Assembly: GCF_014529535.1 (NCBI RefSeq)
Contig: NC_050737.1
Coordinates: 1,183,921 to 1,247,920, forward strand
Origin: Bradysia coprophila
Taxonomy: Eukaryota; Arthropoda; Insecta; Diptera; Sciaridae
Direction: 5' to 3'
Length of the DNA: 64,000 bases
A model generated the notes under the pieces. That model ran no database searches, was not told the origin of the DNA, and saw nothing but the letters and a program-made list of their open reading frames with translations. Every line of letters starts with the position of its first letter. Within the stretch, counting starts at the first letter, position 1. Shown here in pieces: positions 1 through 12,982 of the stretch. The translations under genes were made by a program, and so were the position numbers.

Positions 1-658
1 GTCTGTCAACTGAGACAATTAAGAACGTGCGATGGAATAATCCATTTAAGAAAAATTATGTTTTGTTTTATTCTAGCACTAGCATTCGGTGTTTGCTGGT
101 GTATCAGTTGCATTTGATATGTAGTCGAAGAGTGGTTGAGTCGTTCGTAAAATTATCTAGCATTGCACGGATTGTGATGGGAGGCCATGCGGGACAGTGA
201 TTCAGTGATTCAGTGATTAGTATTTTCTCCGTATACTTTTATGGATATTCTTCGCTTGCAAAGACCGAATTTATCTCACATTTTTCTGTAAAAAAAAATT
301 GGGTTTTGTTTTTGCTATGAAGTCTGACCCTGTCAGTCAAAGTACAAATGTTTTTGCTAAAATGATTTTTCTATTTTAAGTAACTCGAGGTAATTTTAAA
401 AATTATTTTTAGTTTTTGTCATATTTTTGAAATTTTTTTGTTTATGCTTAAAATTAGGACCGTTTTCGTTTTGTGGTCGGACGTCATTTTGTCATTATTT
501 TTTTTTTTTTTAGAAATTTCTGCAGCTTCAACTAACTTTTATCCAAATTGAATATACGTCTACTACAATGTCAGTGTTTTTAAATTATTATCTTTAGCGA
601 GAAACGAATTTGTATTCATCGAATGTAAACCAACACAAAACACATATGATGTTTGGTG
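1..658. other. 3' flank of the MCT gene, no gene seen
   Basis: This AT-rich stretch lies downstream of the stop codon of the minus-strand transporter gene and probably includes its 3' UTR. A minus-strand AATAAA, read as TTTATT on the plus strand near 67-72, is a possible polyadenylation signal. No ORF with protein-like composition is present. Confidence 0.5.
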
Positions 659-3600
659 TTATTCCATGAAATTTGTCATCTCTTCTTGCTGCTGTTTGTC
701 TTCATTTTCTTGCTCCCTTTTTAATTTATTGCGTAAAATAAATGGCATAAAGCCCCATAAACTGGCGCCGGACAGCAAAATCAGTCCTAGTGTCGTGAAC
801 AGCGGCGAATATGTATTAACTGCTTCGTACCAAACACCACACAGTGGCGGTCCGATCAATTGCAGTATACCGTTGACGAACAGACTGATACCGTATGACG
901 ATGTTAAGCGTTCGGTTCCTAACATATCAGCCATTATGACTGCAGTGATTCCGACATATGTTCCACTTGCTAGTCCGAACAGCGCACAGCAAAGACTGAC
1001 CATGCTGTATGTAGTGAATAGCGGTAGTGTTGCCAGTGACAATCCCGACAAAGCGAGACCGCCAACAAAATACCATGTTTTTGGAATGAATCCCGTGTCG
1101 GAGAGAGCCGATCCACCGATTCTTCCGACTAAATCGAGCGCTGACACAATGGATAAGAGATAAGCACTGTAATCCTTATCGAATCCTAATGCTCCAGCAT
1201 ATGATGGAAGAAGAATGATGAAATTCGTATAGCCGATGGCATTCGTTGAATTCGATATTAAAATGACCAAATACGCTGGATCTTTCAGCAGAGACAGGTC
1301 CAGGAATTTCGGTTTCGCCTTTTCGTTCGCGTCTGATTTCTTTTTCGAACAGGACGATACCGGATTTATAGAGCTGGCTATTGATTTTAACGATAAATGC
1401 GATGCAAACTCTTGAGGTTGAAAGGACAGCGTTGAGCCGTGATAAGGCGTGCTGACATATTGAAAACTGCTCGTTGACGGAGACCGTTTTGGTTTACCAG
1501 AATTTCGTAGTTGATTTAGTCGGTTTAGCCTCGACGATTGTGAAAATCTGGAATTTTCTGGTACGGCGTATAGAGAAGGCGTAGAGCTCAGCTGGTTGGC
1601 GAATGTAGCTCGACTTGACTCTCGCACAGGTGTACTAATTTTCCTTTGACGATATTCTTCGGCCGATGATTTTCCATAATTTTGTACCACTGCTGCTGAA
1701 GCACTCCTCACGAATCCATTTTCAAAATTTTTTGGCAATTTTACAACATCTGCCGATGTCAGGCTATTTTTCGGTGTAACAACAGGCGTTTCATCAGACG
1801 TAATCATAAATTTTGGCTTGCTAGCATCGTCCCCATTGTTTTGTTCGGCGAATTCCATAATTATTCCATCGTCTTCCTCCTCGATAATGGCGTCCTCGAG
1901 CGTTTCCAATTGATTTTTCGGTACTCGTTTCAGATGCCTTTCAACCGGTTCATAAAAAATTGCAGCCACCCATGTGTTTAATGTGATTGCTCCCATGATT
2001 AAAACAGCTCCTCGATACCCATAATTCTCCAGCAGATATCGCAGAATTGGTGGTAAAATAATAGATCCGAATGCACTGCCCGATATACAAATACCGTTGG
2101 CAAGACCACGTAAGCGTACAAAGTAAGAAGTGACTATGTATACTGTTGGTGGAAAAGACAGACCGGCTCCGGTCCCAACAAAAACGCCATAACTGAAACA
2201 ACAGGATGTTCCATTGGTATTGATGTTAACGTTGACGTAATTGATCTAACGATCTTACCTTATGTACAAATACGTCACAGATGATGCCCAATATGATAAC
2301 ATCATTCCAACAGCCGCAAAAGTTCCACCAATTAATGTTACCGTTCTGTAGGAATATTTGACGGAAAGTATACTGGAAAGAGGTCCTAACAGAAACCAAA
2401 ACAATTATTTCAAAATATTATTCAACGACAATGGTTGAATGCACACCAACCTAATGAACTATATAAAAAATAACAAAGCGCAGGAATCCAGGCAGCTGTC
2501 GATGGACTTGCATCGAACGCCTCTAGAAACTCTACGAAGAGTACACCAAAACTCTTGACTGTTCCGGGCACCAAAATATTTACAAGCATCGAACCGGCTA
2601 GCACAAGCCAGCCCCAGCCTCCATCCGGAGGTACTAGTTCCCATTCTTGGTTGTCCTTGTCAGGTGTTGTTGGCTTCGATTTAATTGGAGAAGATGAGAT
2701 CTTTACTGTAAGGAAATAAGAAAAAATTAAATTTTGGGCACAGATAATCTATAGGCTGATTCAAAGTATCAGAGACTATCGATAGTTTTCATTCTTATGA
2801 CGAGATAACTCGTGTTGCCTTCCTACGTTGGGGTGAGAAAACTGTGCTGCTAATCGCACTGCGTATACCTTACGGACGATCGCTCAAAATTACTGAATTT
2901 AAAAGTGGATAAAAAGACGTTAATGGCATGACGATATAATCAGCTGCGTACGTACATGACTTCGTTAACAATATTTCATTTTCTTATTTATTTTTATGGC
3001 CTGACTTAATGACCTGAACGGAATGAGTAGAAGGAATAAATGTCGTCACAAATATTATTAATTTTTGACGTCAGGTTGAAAAATATTTTTCTATAATGTA
3101 GGGTCACGGAATTGTAGGAATCTGTTTACGTAAACGACAGGAGGTGATGGCCCTTGAAATTGATTCTTTCAATATTTGATCATTGTAGACTTCAGCACCA
3201 CTCCAAGTAGAATAATTAGCAAAATAAAATTTCGTTTTAACATGTCCTCCAGCTGGACTTAAAATGTATTCAAGAGGGTAATAATTAGCTAGGATTTTCT
3301 CTTTTCAAACTGCAACTTATTCACAAAGTTTGGAAAAGCAAGGCAGGTAGGTTAGTGCCTAAAAAGCATCCCTCACTTGGTTGCATATTTATTGACACAA
3401 CTGGTCTGTTGAAATGTACCAAGCACGGGAATTGTGAATGGTGCCTTCCCTTGCTTCAACTGCTTAATTTTTTCCATTTGGATTCAAATGAAATACAACT
3501 CAAGAGAATAATAACTATTATGCACCTGTGTCCAAATGTTTATTTTGACGAGTTGGTGATTGTGATCCTGAGTCATTGTCGTGAGATATACAATCGCATT

Positions 3601-6600
3601 GGTCCGAAGGTTGGTTGGAAAAGCAAAATTTACCGAAACAGTATCGGTAACTTTTGCAGTAATTTTGACCACTAACTTAGCCTGTTCAGATTCCGAAGGT
3701 TTAGCCTTTCGGACCAGAAAAACACCTATTTAGCCCAATATCCGACAGTCCCCGGAATCTGTGCAGGGCTAATATAACACGTATGTCACTTGGGCCAGTG
3801 CAATAAAATGATTCACGACAATGACTCCACCGAAATGTTCTGACCTTCAGATGCTATTTACCGAAGTCGGTAAATGCAATCTCTAGCTGTACAATCGTCA
3901 GTTCTATGTAAAAAGTGAAAAAAGATTGAGAATTTGCGATAGTTTTAATGAAAGAATGTTCGTTCACTCATATGTTATTCACTGAAACCATATAACAGTT
4001 AAATAGTTATTATTTAATTTTTCTATTATTTAAATGATAGTCGTTAACAAGCGCAACATTTATAAATCAACGTCGCATCTTTATCAGTTCGGTACAGTAT
4101 TGCTCATGACAACGTAGCATAACAACAGCATTACAATCTTACCACTCAATTCTGAATGATGTGCTTTCTATTATTTATTCCCTTGACTGGAAGTCATGGG
4201 TTTTACAACAGAAAATACTTCGTTTCTTTATTCGTTGAAGTATTGAAATCTTCAGATCAAGTTCGAAAATGGGTGGTGTCGATTCAACCATCTGGGAGTA
4301 GTTCTCAAAAGAAGTCTTTTCTAGTCTTTGTTAACACAATAACTGGAGTAATTCTTAACCGATTTAAAAAAAAATTGTTTGGTGGAGAATGGAATTACTG
4401 AGGTTAGGTTCCACAATAGATTTTGTTGGTCTAACGATCTAACGAATTTTTGCATCTATATCAATAACAGAACAAAAATTCACACGAGTTTTTATTGAAG
4501 ACGTACGTAATTTTTTACCAGGGACATTTTAAAGACAGTATCACTCTAATATGAGCATAAAACCAGACCCGTATGTACCAGAAAATGGAGTTATGAAGGT
4601 AAAATTGAGTATCAATTTATAACGTTTCAGAACGTTTCGAAGATTTTTAGAGAAAAACTAGACAGAATTGCCATCAAAATTACATTTCATTGAAATATAG
4701 AAACTATTGAGAAGTTCAAACAGTCAAGGGATCTGACCCATCCGACTGGTGTAACCTAGTGTTTATTAATGGAATTTAATTTAAATGTTGACGCTGTACA
4801 TTATATGATTCTTCAGTCAATTCGTTTGTTAATAGTACAAGAAAAAATGTTGACCAGCAATTTAAAAAAACACGCACGATTTTAATTGGGCGTACGATTT
4901 TTTTTTATTTCATTCAAATATGAGTTTATTGACGCTATTACTTTCCGTGTACAAGCAATTTATTATGTGGTGTAAACATATTCGGTTATGTTCCGAAATT
5001 TGAATTACTTATTGCGACACAGTTTATAGTCAATAACAAGATATTCAAATTTAAAGAAAAACAAATATTCAAATTTGAAAAAATTTCTTTTCGATCTTCC
5101 ATCATTATAGAGATCGCTTCACAAACGTCAGCGGTCGTGTTACGTGTTTTCCTTAGAATTTGAGGTACTTCCGCCGTGGACAGAACGTGTGCACCGGGTA
5201 GTTTGGTAGAAGGCGCATATTTGCGAAATTAGCAGTTTTACGCTTGCGAAGAAAAAAAAACCTACAGTTAGAGGCAGTGAAATTTGAGCATGAATTTGCT
5301 TCAGCAGTTTTTCAGCTGATCCACACAAACAATCAAAACTGTTTTTACAAACAGCTGAAGCAAATTCATGCTGAAATTTTACTGCCTCTGACTGTAATTG
5401 GTGCCGGAAATATTAAATCGCGACATTTCAGCCATCGCAATCTCTCGTTACAAAAAATATTTTCAGATGAATTATGGAAGTTGATTTTTTTTGGCAAATC
5501 AATGAACGTATAATTGCATTGAAAGCAAAAATTGAAAAGCATATATGAGCAAAGAGCATAATTTAATCTTTTGATAATAAAAATAAATTCCAAGCGGTTT
5601 CAGTGCGGCTAATTTCCAGCCGGTATGGTTGATATGGTCTTCTTTGAAGGTGGAGGTGGAGGAAGCTCTTATTGACACAATACCTCATAAAACGATATAA
5701 TGGCTAACGTTCACACAGTAAAAAGAACTTGATGACGAAGTTGTTGGTAGTGATATTTTATGAACCCGCACGGTATATGCAAATTAATAAGGCATTGATA
5801 TGGTTGACGTTTTCACCACTTGTCAGTAAATTCTCTTTAGCTGAAAGTGGCGCTTTTGTAGTTTTCAGTATAAAACTTCATGAAACAACCGTATTCAACT
5901 ATGAGCTAGGATGGCGCTTTTGTAGTTTTCAGGGTAAACTAGTACGTCGTCCCATGCCCTATTGCTCTCTTTTCTACAATTCTACAGACATTCCTGCTTT
6001 ACGAACTACCCCTAATGTGTTCTCGAAAGAAAATGCATTTTTATTTAAACCTCGGTTTAAACATTCAACTCAGTTGAAGTATATTATTCGTAGAGGGTAA
6101 TGAAATCGATAACATTCTCATTAATAAGAAAACGACTCGAACCAAGACCCTTTCACTCTGCATATAAAATAAACTAAAATTTGAATGGCGATTTATTTGA
6201 TGAGTATAATAAGCAGTTGAGTAATAAATTTTGGAGTTGACTACAATGAATGCAAAAAAAAACTTTCTATTGCTGGTAAACAGTGGCGGATTAACCTATG
6301 AGAAATTTGGTACCATGCCCATGGCGCTGGAGAAAATGCTTGCAATAAAATGCTGTTTTTAAAAAGAATCCCTTTAGAACGAAACTAAAATTGGCGCTAA
6401 ATTTTTAATAATTGGTGCTGAAGTTTTATTTGCCAGTGACGCAGAGCAGAAAATCTTAATCCGCCCCTGCTGGTAAATGTAACATTTTGTTTTGGTTCCT
6501 TTTTTTGTTGTTTATAAAAACATCAAATGTTACATTTAAAACGGTGAGATGGGTGAGATAGAGAGAACTGGGAAAGAGAGCATGGATAATTCACTTTATC

Positions 6601-7293
6601 CGGTTTGAATTACTGCCAAGTAAAATAATTTCTTATTCATAGAATTTCTTTAATAACGTATTGGATTCACACGAATCTTAACTCTTACATTCTGTTATTT
6701 ATATTAACCGTAAGCGAGTTCTCCTTTTGCGTACATTTCTATTTCAGTTTTCCGAAGAACTAAAGAAAGAATTATATTTTAGTGACATCAGTTCGCAGGT
6801 CAATGATTTTTTTTCCAACATACACCCGAAAATAGTATGATGTGTATCGGTAGCACGCTTTGTATGCAGTTGCACTTTCATATATCTTTGTCATATCCAC
6901 ATCTACACAGTGTTCAGTTTAAAAGTAAAAATTGTCGATTTTTGCTATTTTCATGATCGCGTTGTCACATAAATTTTTCATTTATAAAATTCCGATCGAC
7001 AATTTCAGTGATTGTAATAACTACTTCGTGTCGATCCAATGGCAAATCGATTAAATCAAAATGTTCGTCGGAAAATGAGTAACCGTTTTGTATTTTTCGT
7101 TTTTAAATTTATTCTTTGAAGCGGAATAATGACAAGAGCTTACGTTTCATGATGCAATTTTGAGACTGAACTCACCAGTTTTTTTATCTTTTTTATGTAG
7201 TTCAGCACCATCGTACGGCACCAGTTTCCCGTTAATAAAAGTCAATTTTTCCTCTGAAAAGTCCACATCTTGGTCTTCGTCGCCTTGCGTCAT
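659..7293 (-). CDS. Monocarboxylate transporter-like protein (SLC16/MCT family), 4 coding exons
   Basis: Coding exons on the minus strand are 7293-7176, 2705-2451, 2385-2259 and 2192-659. Splice phases agree at every junction (1, 1, 2) and the spliced CDS is 2034 nt, 677 aa. The protein is a plasma-membrane major-facilitator transporter, by family expected to carry monocarboxylates or similar small acids with protons. The diagnostic SLC16 motif PPDGGWGW sits at residues 65-72 at the start of TM1. The N-terminal half ends in exon 4, followed by a Ser-rich cytoplasmic loop of roughly 200 residues (about 250-460), then the C-terminal bundle beginning near FLDLSLLKDPAYLVIL. The first coding exon is assigned by inference: it has an ATG, a donor and exactly the phase needed, but lies 4.5 kb upstream. 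An acceptor at 7302/7303 shows that at least one 5' UTR exon lies further upstream. Substrate and Drosophila orthologue cannot be fixed from sequence alone. Confidence 0.9.
2706..7175 (-). other. Large first coding intron of the MCT gene
   Basis: This 4.47-kb intron separates the 39-residue N-terminal exon from the exon carrying PPDGGWGW. It contains a hairpin repeat at 5264-5395 and a 21-bp direct repeat (5848-5868 and 5912-5932). A short stretch at 3355-3390 is similar to sequence at 33877-33915. The ORFs seen here have no recognisable protein features. Confidence 0.6.
5264..5395. repeat. Inverted repeat, 42-bp arms
   Basis: The arm at 5264-5305 is the reverse complement of 5354-5395 with three mismatches, around a 48-base loop. 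It would fold into a long hairpin and resembles a short foldback MITE. No clear target-site duplication was found. Confidence 0.7.
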
Positions 7294-10200
7294 TTTTGTT
7301 ATCTGCAAAGAAATGGAAGGCATTTTTAACTTGCATTCAAGCTTTATCTCTTTTTTTATCACTTTTGTTAGCTGTATAGATAAAGTGCACTGAACCCGTT
7401 CTAAAACAATTTTGTGAAACTTTTCTGCAATCTTAAAAATTGAAAGAAATGCAGAGAGTCTGTATTACCGATAGAACAGAATTTGTACAGTGAATTAACA
7501 CCTTATTTCATAGAATGGAGAGTGCTCACGAATATTTCCATTTGACCTGGTCGAACTATATTTTATTGTAGCCCATACCTTCGGATGGTTTTAAACGTCA
7601 CACTCGCTAAAAAGACAATTTTCTCACTAGTAGCGCAAATAACCAATTTAATCTTTAAGAGGGTTGTTAACCCAATCAAAATGGATTCTTGAAATATAAC
7701 AAAGAAATAACATTAAAAAAAATCAACAAAATGACACTCTGAGCTTCTATTATTAGTTATGGAGACGCACCGAATCAGTTGCTAGTAACATTAGTTAGTT
7801 GAATTAATCCAAGTTCCTATTATATCCCACTGTTTATTGAACATCTGAGTTTTGCTGAACTAAATTCTAGCTCGTACAAACCGACAGCCGTCCTTTTCTC
7901 CTGGCACTTTTGTAATAAATTTTCTATGTTTGTAAGCTGACTCTGCATTAGAATATATACAATCTATTGAAACCGTTAACAGAACTAACAAAATCTATTA
8001 ACGAATGATTTCAATCAAATCGTTTACGATCAATACACGATCAATGTTACGTTTTGATCTTGATCAAACTGATTCAGTGCAGTTTTCATGGAGGTATGAC
8101 TCTATATTCGACGCTGTTAAGGTTTTAAAAATAAATGAGGCAAAAACATATTTCATTAGTATACGAGAGTCCACGTTTTCGTCATATAAATTTCCCAGAA
8201 ACTGAATCGGATGACAATCAAAATTTGTGTCTTTGGAACAAATAAAAAAAAACTTTAAAATCTCATGCTGTGAATAATAAAGAGTAAATAATTTTCCTGA
8301 ATGCAAAAAATAAACTGAAAGGAAATCAGTTTCGTGTATTCTTTATGTTTATTTTGTATTTTAAATAGACGTTACACTCATTACACGAACAATATATAGA
8401 AAACTGGTGTGTAGAGGAAGATATATTTTCAGTTGCGGTGTGAATGAATTTTTCTTTTCTTGCGAGAAAAAGAATTCGTTGGAATTTTTCACTCAACGAA
8501 ATTTTATATAACGAAAATAGATTTTATATTTGAGATATAGTAACCTAGACTTTGGATGAGTATTATAAATTCTAGTCAAGGTGTAATCCGTCCGTATGAA
8601 CGATTTATTAACACTCTTCTTTTATGTATCGCAAAATCTTTGACAAAATTTTAATAGAATTATGTTTGTCTCGCAAAAACAACGCAGCGCGTGTGCATTG
8701 TGCCTATCTAAATGGAATTTTTTTCCGTTGTGGATACAAAAATTGTGTCAAGGATAATCATGTTATCAGGATTTAAAAACAAAACTTCTCATCACAATTG
8801 GAAACGTGTTCATTTCAAATTATCGCTATGCTATTCTCGCTACATTGTGTGTCTTATCGTTAACACTGAGATAAGTGTTTTTTTTCGACCGCTCGACAGC
8901 TGTTACAGATGTTTCATACTTATAATATACAGTTACACAGATTGAGGCTATTTAATACTTCGCACGTATGCAGGAAGTTAAAAATGGCAGTAAAATTGCA
9001 GAGAAATTACCGGTCATTATTAAAACTATCTTGTTTATCTTAAGAAGATAACGTTTAGGTGTCTCTCCCCGAAATGACAGGTGACATTCCAAGTCAAACC
9101 TTTATTACCACGACGTTATCATTAATATAGTAGAAAAATGAATTGATGTGACTCCTTCAACGGGTATTCGCAAAATGCACTCGTACACATGAACTGCGAG
9201 TGTTCATCTCGTGGACCGAATACAAACAAAACATGCCAAGCCGAGCTGCACGGCTGTTTCTAGTTGTATGGTTGCATATAAGAGTTAGAATTTCGATTGT
9301 CGGCCAGCACTGTTTGGGTAGTAGGTGCCTTTACGGTCTTTCCATCGGAAAGACAACTTTGCAATTGGCGGCACACCTGGCACCTCAAAGCTCAATCGGT
9401 ATGACTGTGACCATTAGCTTTCGTTATGTGGAGTCTGAGTTTCAGTTTTTCTTCATTGTCGCTACGGAATTCTGTTTACTTTTTTCTCTGAATGGTTTAA
9501 AAATTGCTTTTATAACCAAATTGTACGTTGCAGTCTTCTAGAAATATGTAAACGATTTTTCTAGGGAATTTTCGACTTACTTAGAATTTTGGCGCAGATC
9601 AACTAACTCTCTAAATCCGACTAAAAAATAAAATTGTCGCTTATACTGAATTAACCTTGACTAAGCTGTTAAAATCGGTGCAGTTATCAGTATGAATAAA
9701 AATAATTAGGAAGATAAAATCCGTAATCTGTGTGTCTACATCCAACACATTGTCGTTATATGCCATAAAGGTTTTATCGCGACGGACATTGATGGAACTT
9801 CGTTTATTTGCCGATTTTTTTTACGTTTTAATTCACTAATGACGTTAGAATTAATCGTTTGTCGCTGTTGTTATACAGTTATAAACAGTAGCGACACTTT
9901 ACATTTTCATTGAAAAACATTCATATCTTTAAACGTGCAAGTAGACATCAGTATAGATTAATCAGTGTCTCAGAAATTTCCTGTGCTGGAAAATTTAAGA
10001 ATAGATAGAATGACTTCTCAAAAAGTGACCCTATTTATTACTTAGTGAACTAGTATTTGAGTGACTGTTCGACACCGGTATTTTATTCTCGCATTATTTG
10101 TATTCCAAAAAAAATTATCTCGAGTCATTGCAAATGCATTTCCGATCTAATTGCGCTAAAATACATCGATATAACAATCATCCATCAAACTCATGATAAG

Positions 10201-11314
10201 GTGAACAATTTTCCGCTAAATTGTGAGGCGTTGTTGTTTCCATTTTTGTAAACACATTTAATGACTGTATTTGCAAGAGACTTTGTACTTATTCTGAAAT
10301 TCCATCAATTCAAATTGGACGCATTTCGAATTTTACGTAGTGTATGATGATAAAAAAAAATATTGGACAAAATAAATAGAATTACAGATAATTGAGAGTA
10401 TATTCAGATGTTATGTTCGTCGTGGTCGAGGTATTTTTTGGTGTCGAAGTTCAACGCACCGGTTATCGTATTTCATAATGATTTATTGTAAACGAAAAAG
10501 TTAAAACAAGTCCTTTGGACTCTTGAAATAAATTTTTAGGAAAACATGTCATTGCTAAAATGGTTGTAAAAATTAACTTAAATTTTTATCAAAGCTAGAG
10601 CAGGTCGCCCACCTATCAAAGAAATAAGTATTTCTGAAGTAGTTGCAGTTAACGTACGATCATAAAAGATAGAACCAATAAATTACGTTACTCAAAGTAC
10701 TCTATTTAAAGCCACAATATTCATTAGAGTCGACATTATAGTTATAGGCAGCCATTCCGCAATATTATTTCGTGTGTAAGACGGAGATAACAACGAATTG
10801 TAAAACTTTCATCGTAACGTTTCAAGTGGACGTTACTACAAACAAAGTGTTTGTCGCAAAAAAGTATCATAGAAATATGCTACAACAAGCTGAATTTGTT
10901 TTTATATTCATGAATGATGTTTCAAAGTGGGCTCAAGTGTATTAGATTTTGATAAAGTTTCATTACTACTGTCCAATAAAATGATTTTCTTTTTTATTCA
11001 CCTAACTAGAACATATTCAGTTGCGAATTCATTTTTTTAGGATCTGTATCATTCTAACGTAAGGAGTAGCTGCTACCAAAAAAAGTTGCAGAAATACTTT
11101 TGGCTACGTCGTTTGCTTGATTGGACATTTTATTTGGCGAGTTCTTAGCGTTTTCCGCGTCGGAGTGACTAGTCCCCGGTTGTGATACACACTACATGTA
11201 TGTTCACACGGATATATACGTGAATAAGTCCCACAAGCCAAAATAACAATGTCAAAACAAAGAAAACAAATGAAACAAACGTCATCATTTCCGTGGGGTC
11301 TGCGAATAAAATGT

Positions 11315-11587
11315 ATTTTACATGCTACATGCGTCGAAAACCGTACTTTTCATGTTTCAAGCACTACTTTCGAAGGCGTAAACATGTAATGAGATGAAAA
11401 GATGAAAAGTATAGTTTTCGCGTGAATTTGTTGATTCGAGGTGAAGCCGAGGTCAATAAACACACTAAAGCTAGACTTTTCATTTTTATCCCGAATTATG
11501 TAATGGATTTTACATGCTGCTGAGGGCTTCGAAAGAAGTGCTTGAAACATGAAAAGTACGGTTTTCGACGCATGTAGCATGTAAAAT
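11315..11587. repeat. Inverted-repeat element with about 62-bp arms
   Basis: The arm at 11315-11376 is nearly perfectly complementary to 11526-11587, with about two differences. The arms flank a spacer of about 150 bp. This is a foldback or MITE-like structure. The minus-strand ORF that crosses it (11350-11724) is a product of the repeat, not a gene. No target-site duplication was identified. Confidence 0.75.
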
Positions 11588-12960
11588 ACTATTATTAGTG
11601 TAGCAATAGCTGCTATATGCGTACGAGTGAACTTTTGACGACCTTGACGACATCTGTACAAATAGATGGGGCATGTGTGCGGATGGACGCTTGACGACCT
11701 TGACAGATAATAAACTCTGTACAAGTTAATGGGGCTCGTTGGAAAAAAGACTTTAAAAGTTGAGTATATAAGATTTAGTTTTGGCGCTCCCTACGCTCAT
11801 GTCAACCTTCAAACTGTCCTGTTTCATATGAATAAGCTCACGATTTTTTCTTATCTCTTTTCGTTTTCTGGTAATATTTTTCGAACGAGTATTATGACAA
11901 ATTAAAAGTGATATTTCAGTTCGTAAGTTGATTGGAAAAAAGTCTGAATACCCAAAAACCGGTAAGCTCTGCATGTTTATTATACCTTAATTGTGATATA
12001 TTGTTTGAACAAAATGCTAATCAGGAAGGAACTAGTTCAGTGTTGTCCACAAATGAATGTTTTTATTTTTAAAACGAAGTGTAGCAAAATAATTCCATAA
12101 TTCTGTATGTGTGCGACTGTGTATGTATAGATAGAGTTCCGCAGAAATCTTTAATTTTATACGCGAATTTCTGAAATTCGCATTTACAAGCTCTTCTAAA
12201 AGTCGATCATAAAATCGATCGTAATTGAGTCAAGTCAAGTGAATTTTTGCATTAGAAAATCGTACAACAAAATATTTACTAAAGAGTAAAAGACAAATAT
12301 CGTTCCAACTTACCTCATAAAATGTAGAACGCCACAACGATCAGACAAAGAAACGAAGTCAAAAATGTTGTTGATAGTAATCTTAAGTCAATTTGAAAAC
12401 GTCGTTCTCGTCAGCATAAAATTAAAATGTGTAAAATGTTTCAATTTCCAAATTAAAAATAGAATTTCAAAATGAATCAGTAAATTCGGCAAAAGGGAGA
12501 TTATTTTCAAACAACAAGGTCTGATTCCAACATAAAAATACACAGGAAAATTTCCATCAACTGTTACACTCAATTAATGCAAGGCATCGTTTTATATTCA
12601 CTTTCACACTCCAATCACAACTTGTCCTATAATTCAACGAATCTAATGATTGATAAAATTCTACATTATAGTTTAATTCGTCGGAAAGCATTTGCTGTGA
12701 ACAGATATTGGGCAATGGTTTTGATAGCATCCTAAAATTGTGATGAACACAAATTCTTTTTTATTTTTCTTCTGTTCACACCGTAATGATATTAATCTGA
12801 AGGAAGAAAAAAAATTCAGACCACGCAACCGTCACAATTTCTTTTTCAATTTATCATTTCACTGTCACTATTCCGATGGTCTCCCATATACACACTTACA
12901 TATTGTAACATCAAACGAATATTTTATTTTAAATAACAAAAGAGAAAGAAAAAACTTTTA

Positions 12961-12982
12961 AATTGAAATTGAAATTGAAATT
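12961..12982. repeat. GAAATT hexanucleotide tandem repeat
   Basis: About three and a half tandem copies of the hexamer GAAATT form a short microsatellite in the MCT-hand intergenic region. Confidence 0.7.

Noticed and set aside
666-1163. Plus-strand ORF of 165 codons
   Set aside because: It lies antisense to the last MCT exon, whose minus-strand frame encodes clear transporter sequence. It is a shadow ORF.
9200-9541. Plus-strand ORF of 113 codons
   Set aside because: It has no ATG at its 5' end and no recognisable domain. Only the compositional oddity is kept as a finding.
11350-11724. Minus-strand ORF of 124 codons
   Set aside because: It crosses both arms of the inverted repeat at 11315-11587, so it is repeat-derived and has no recognisable protein features.
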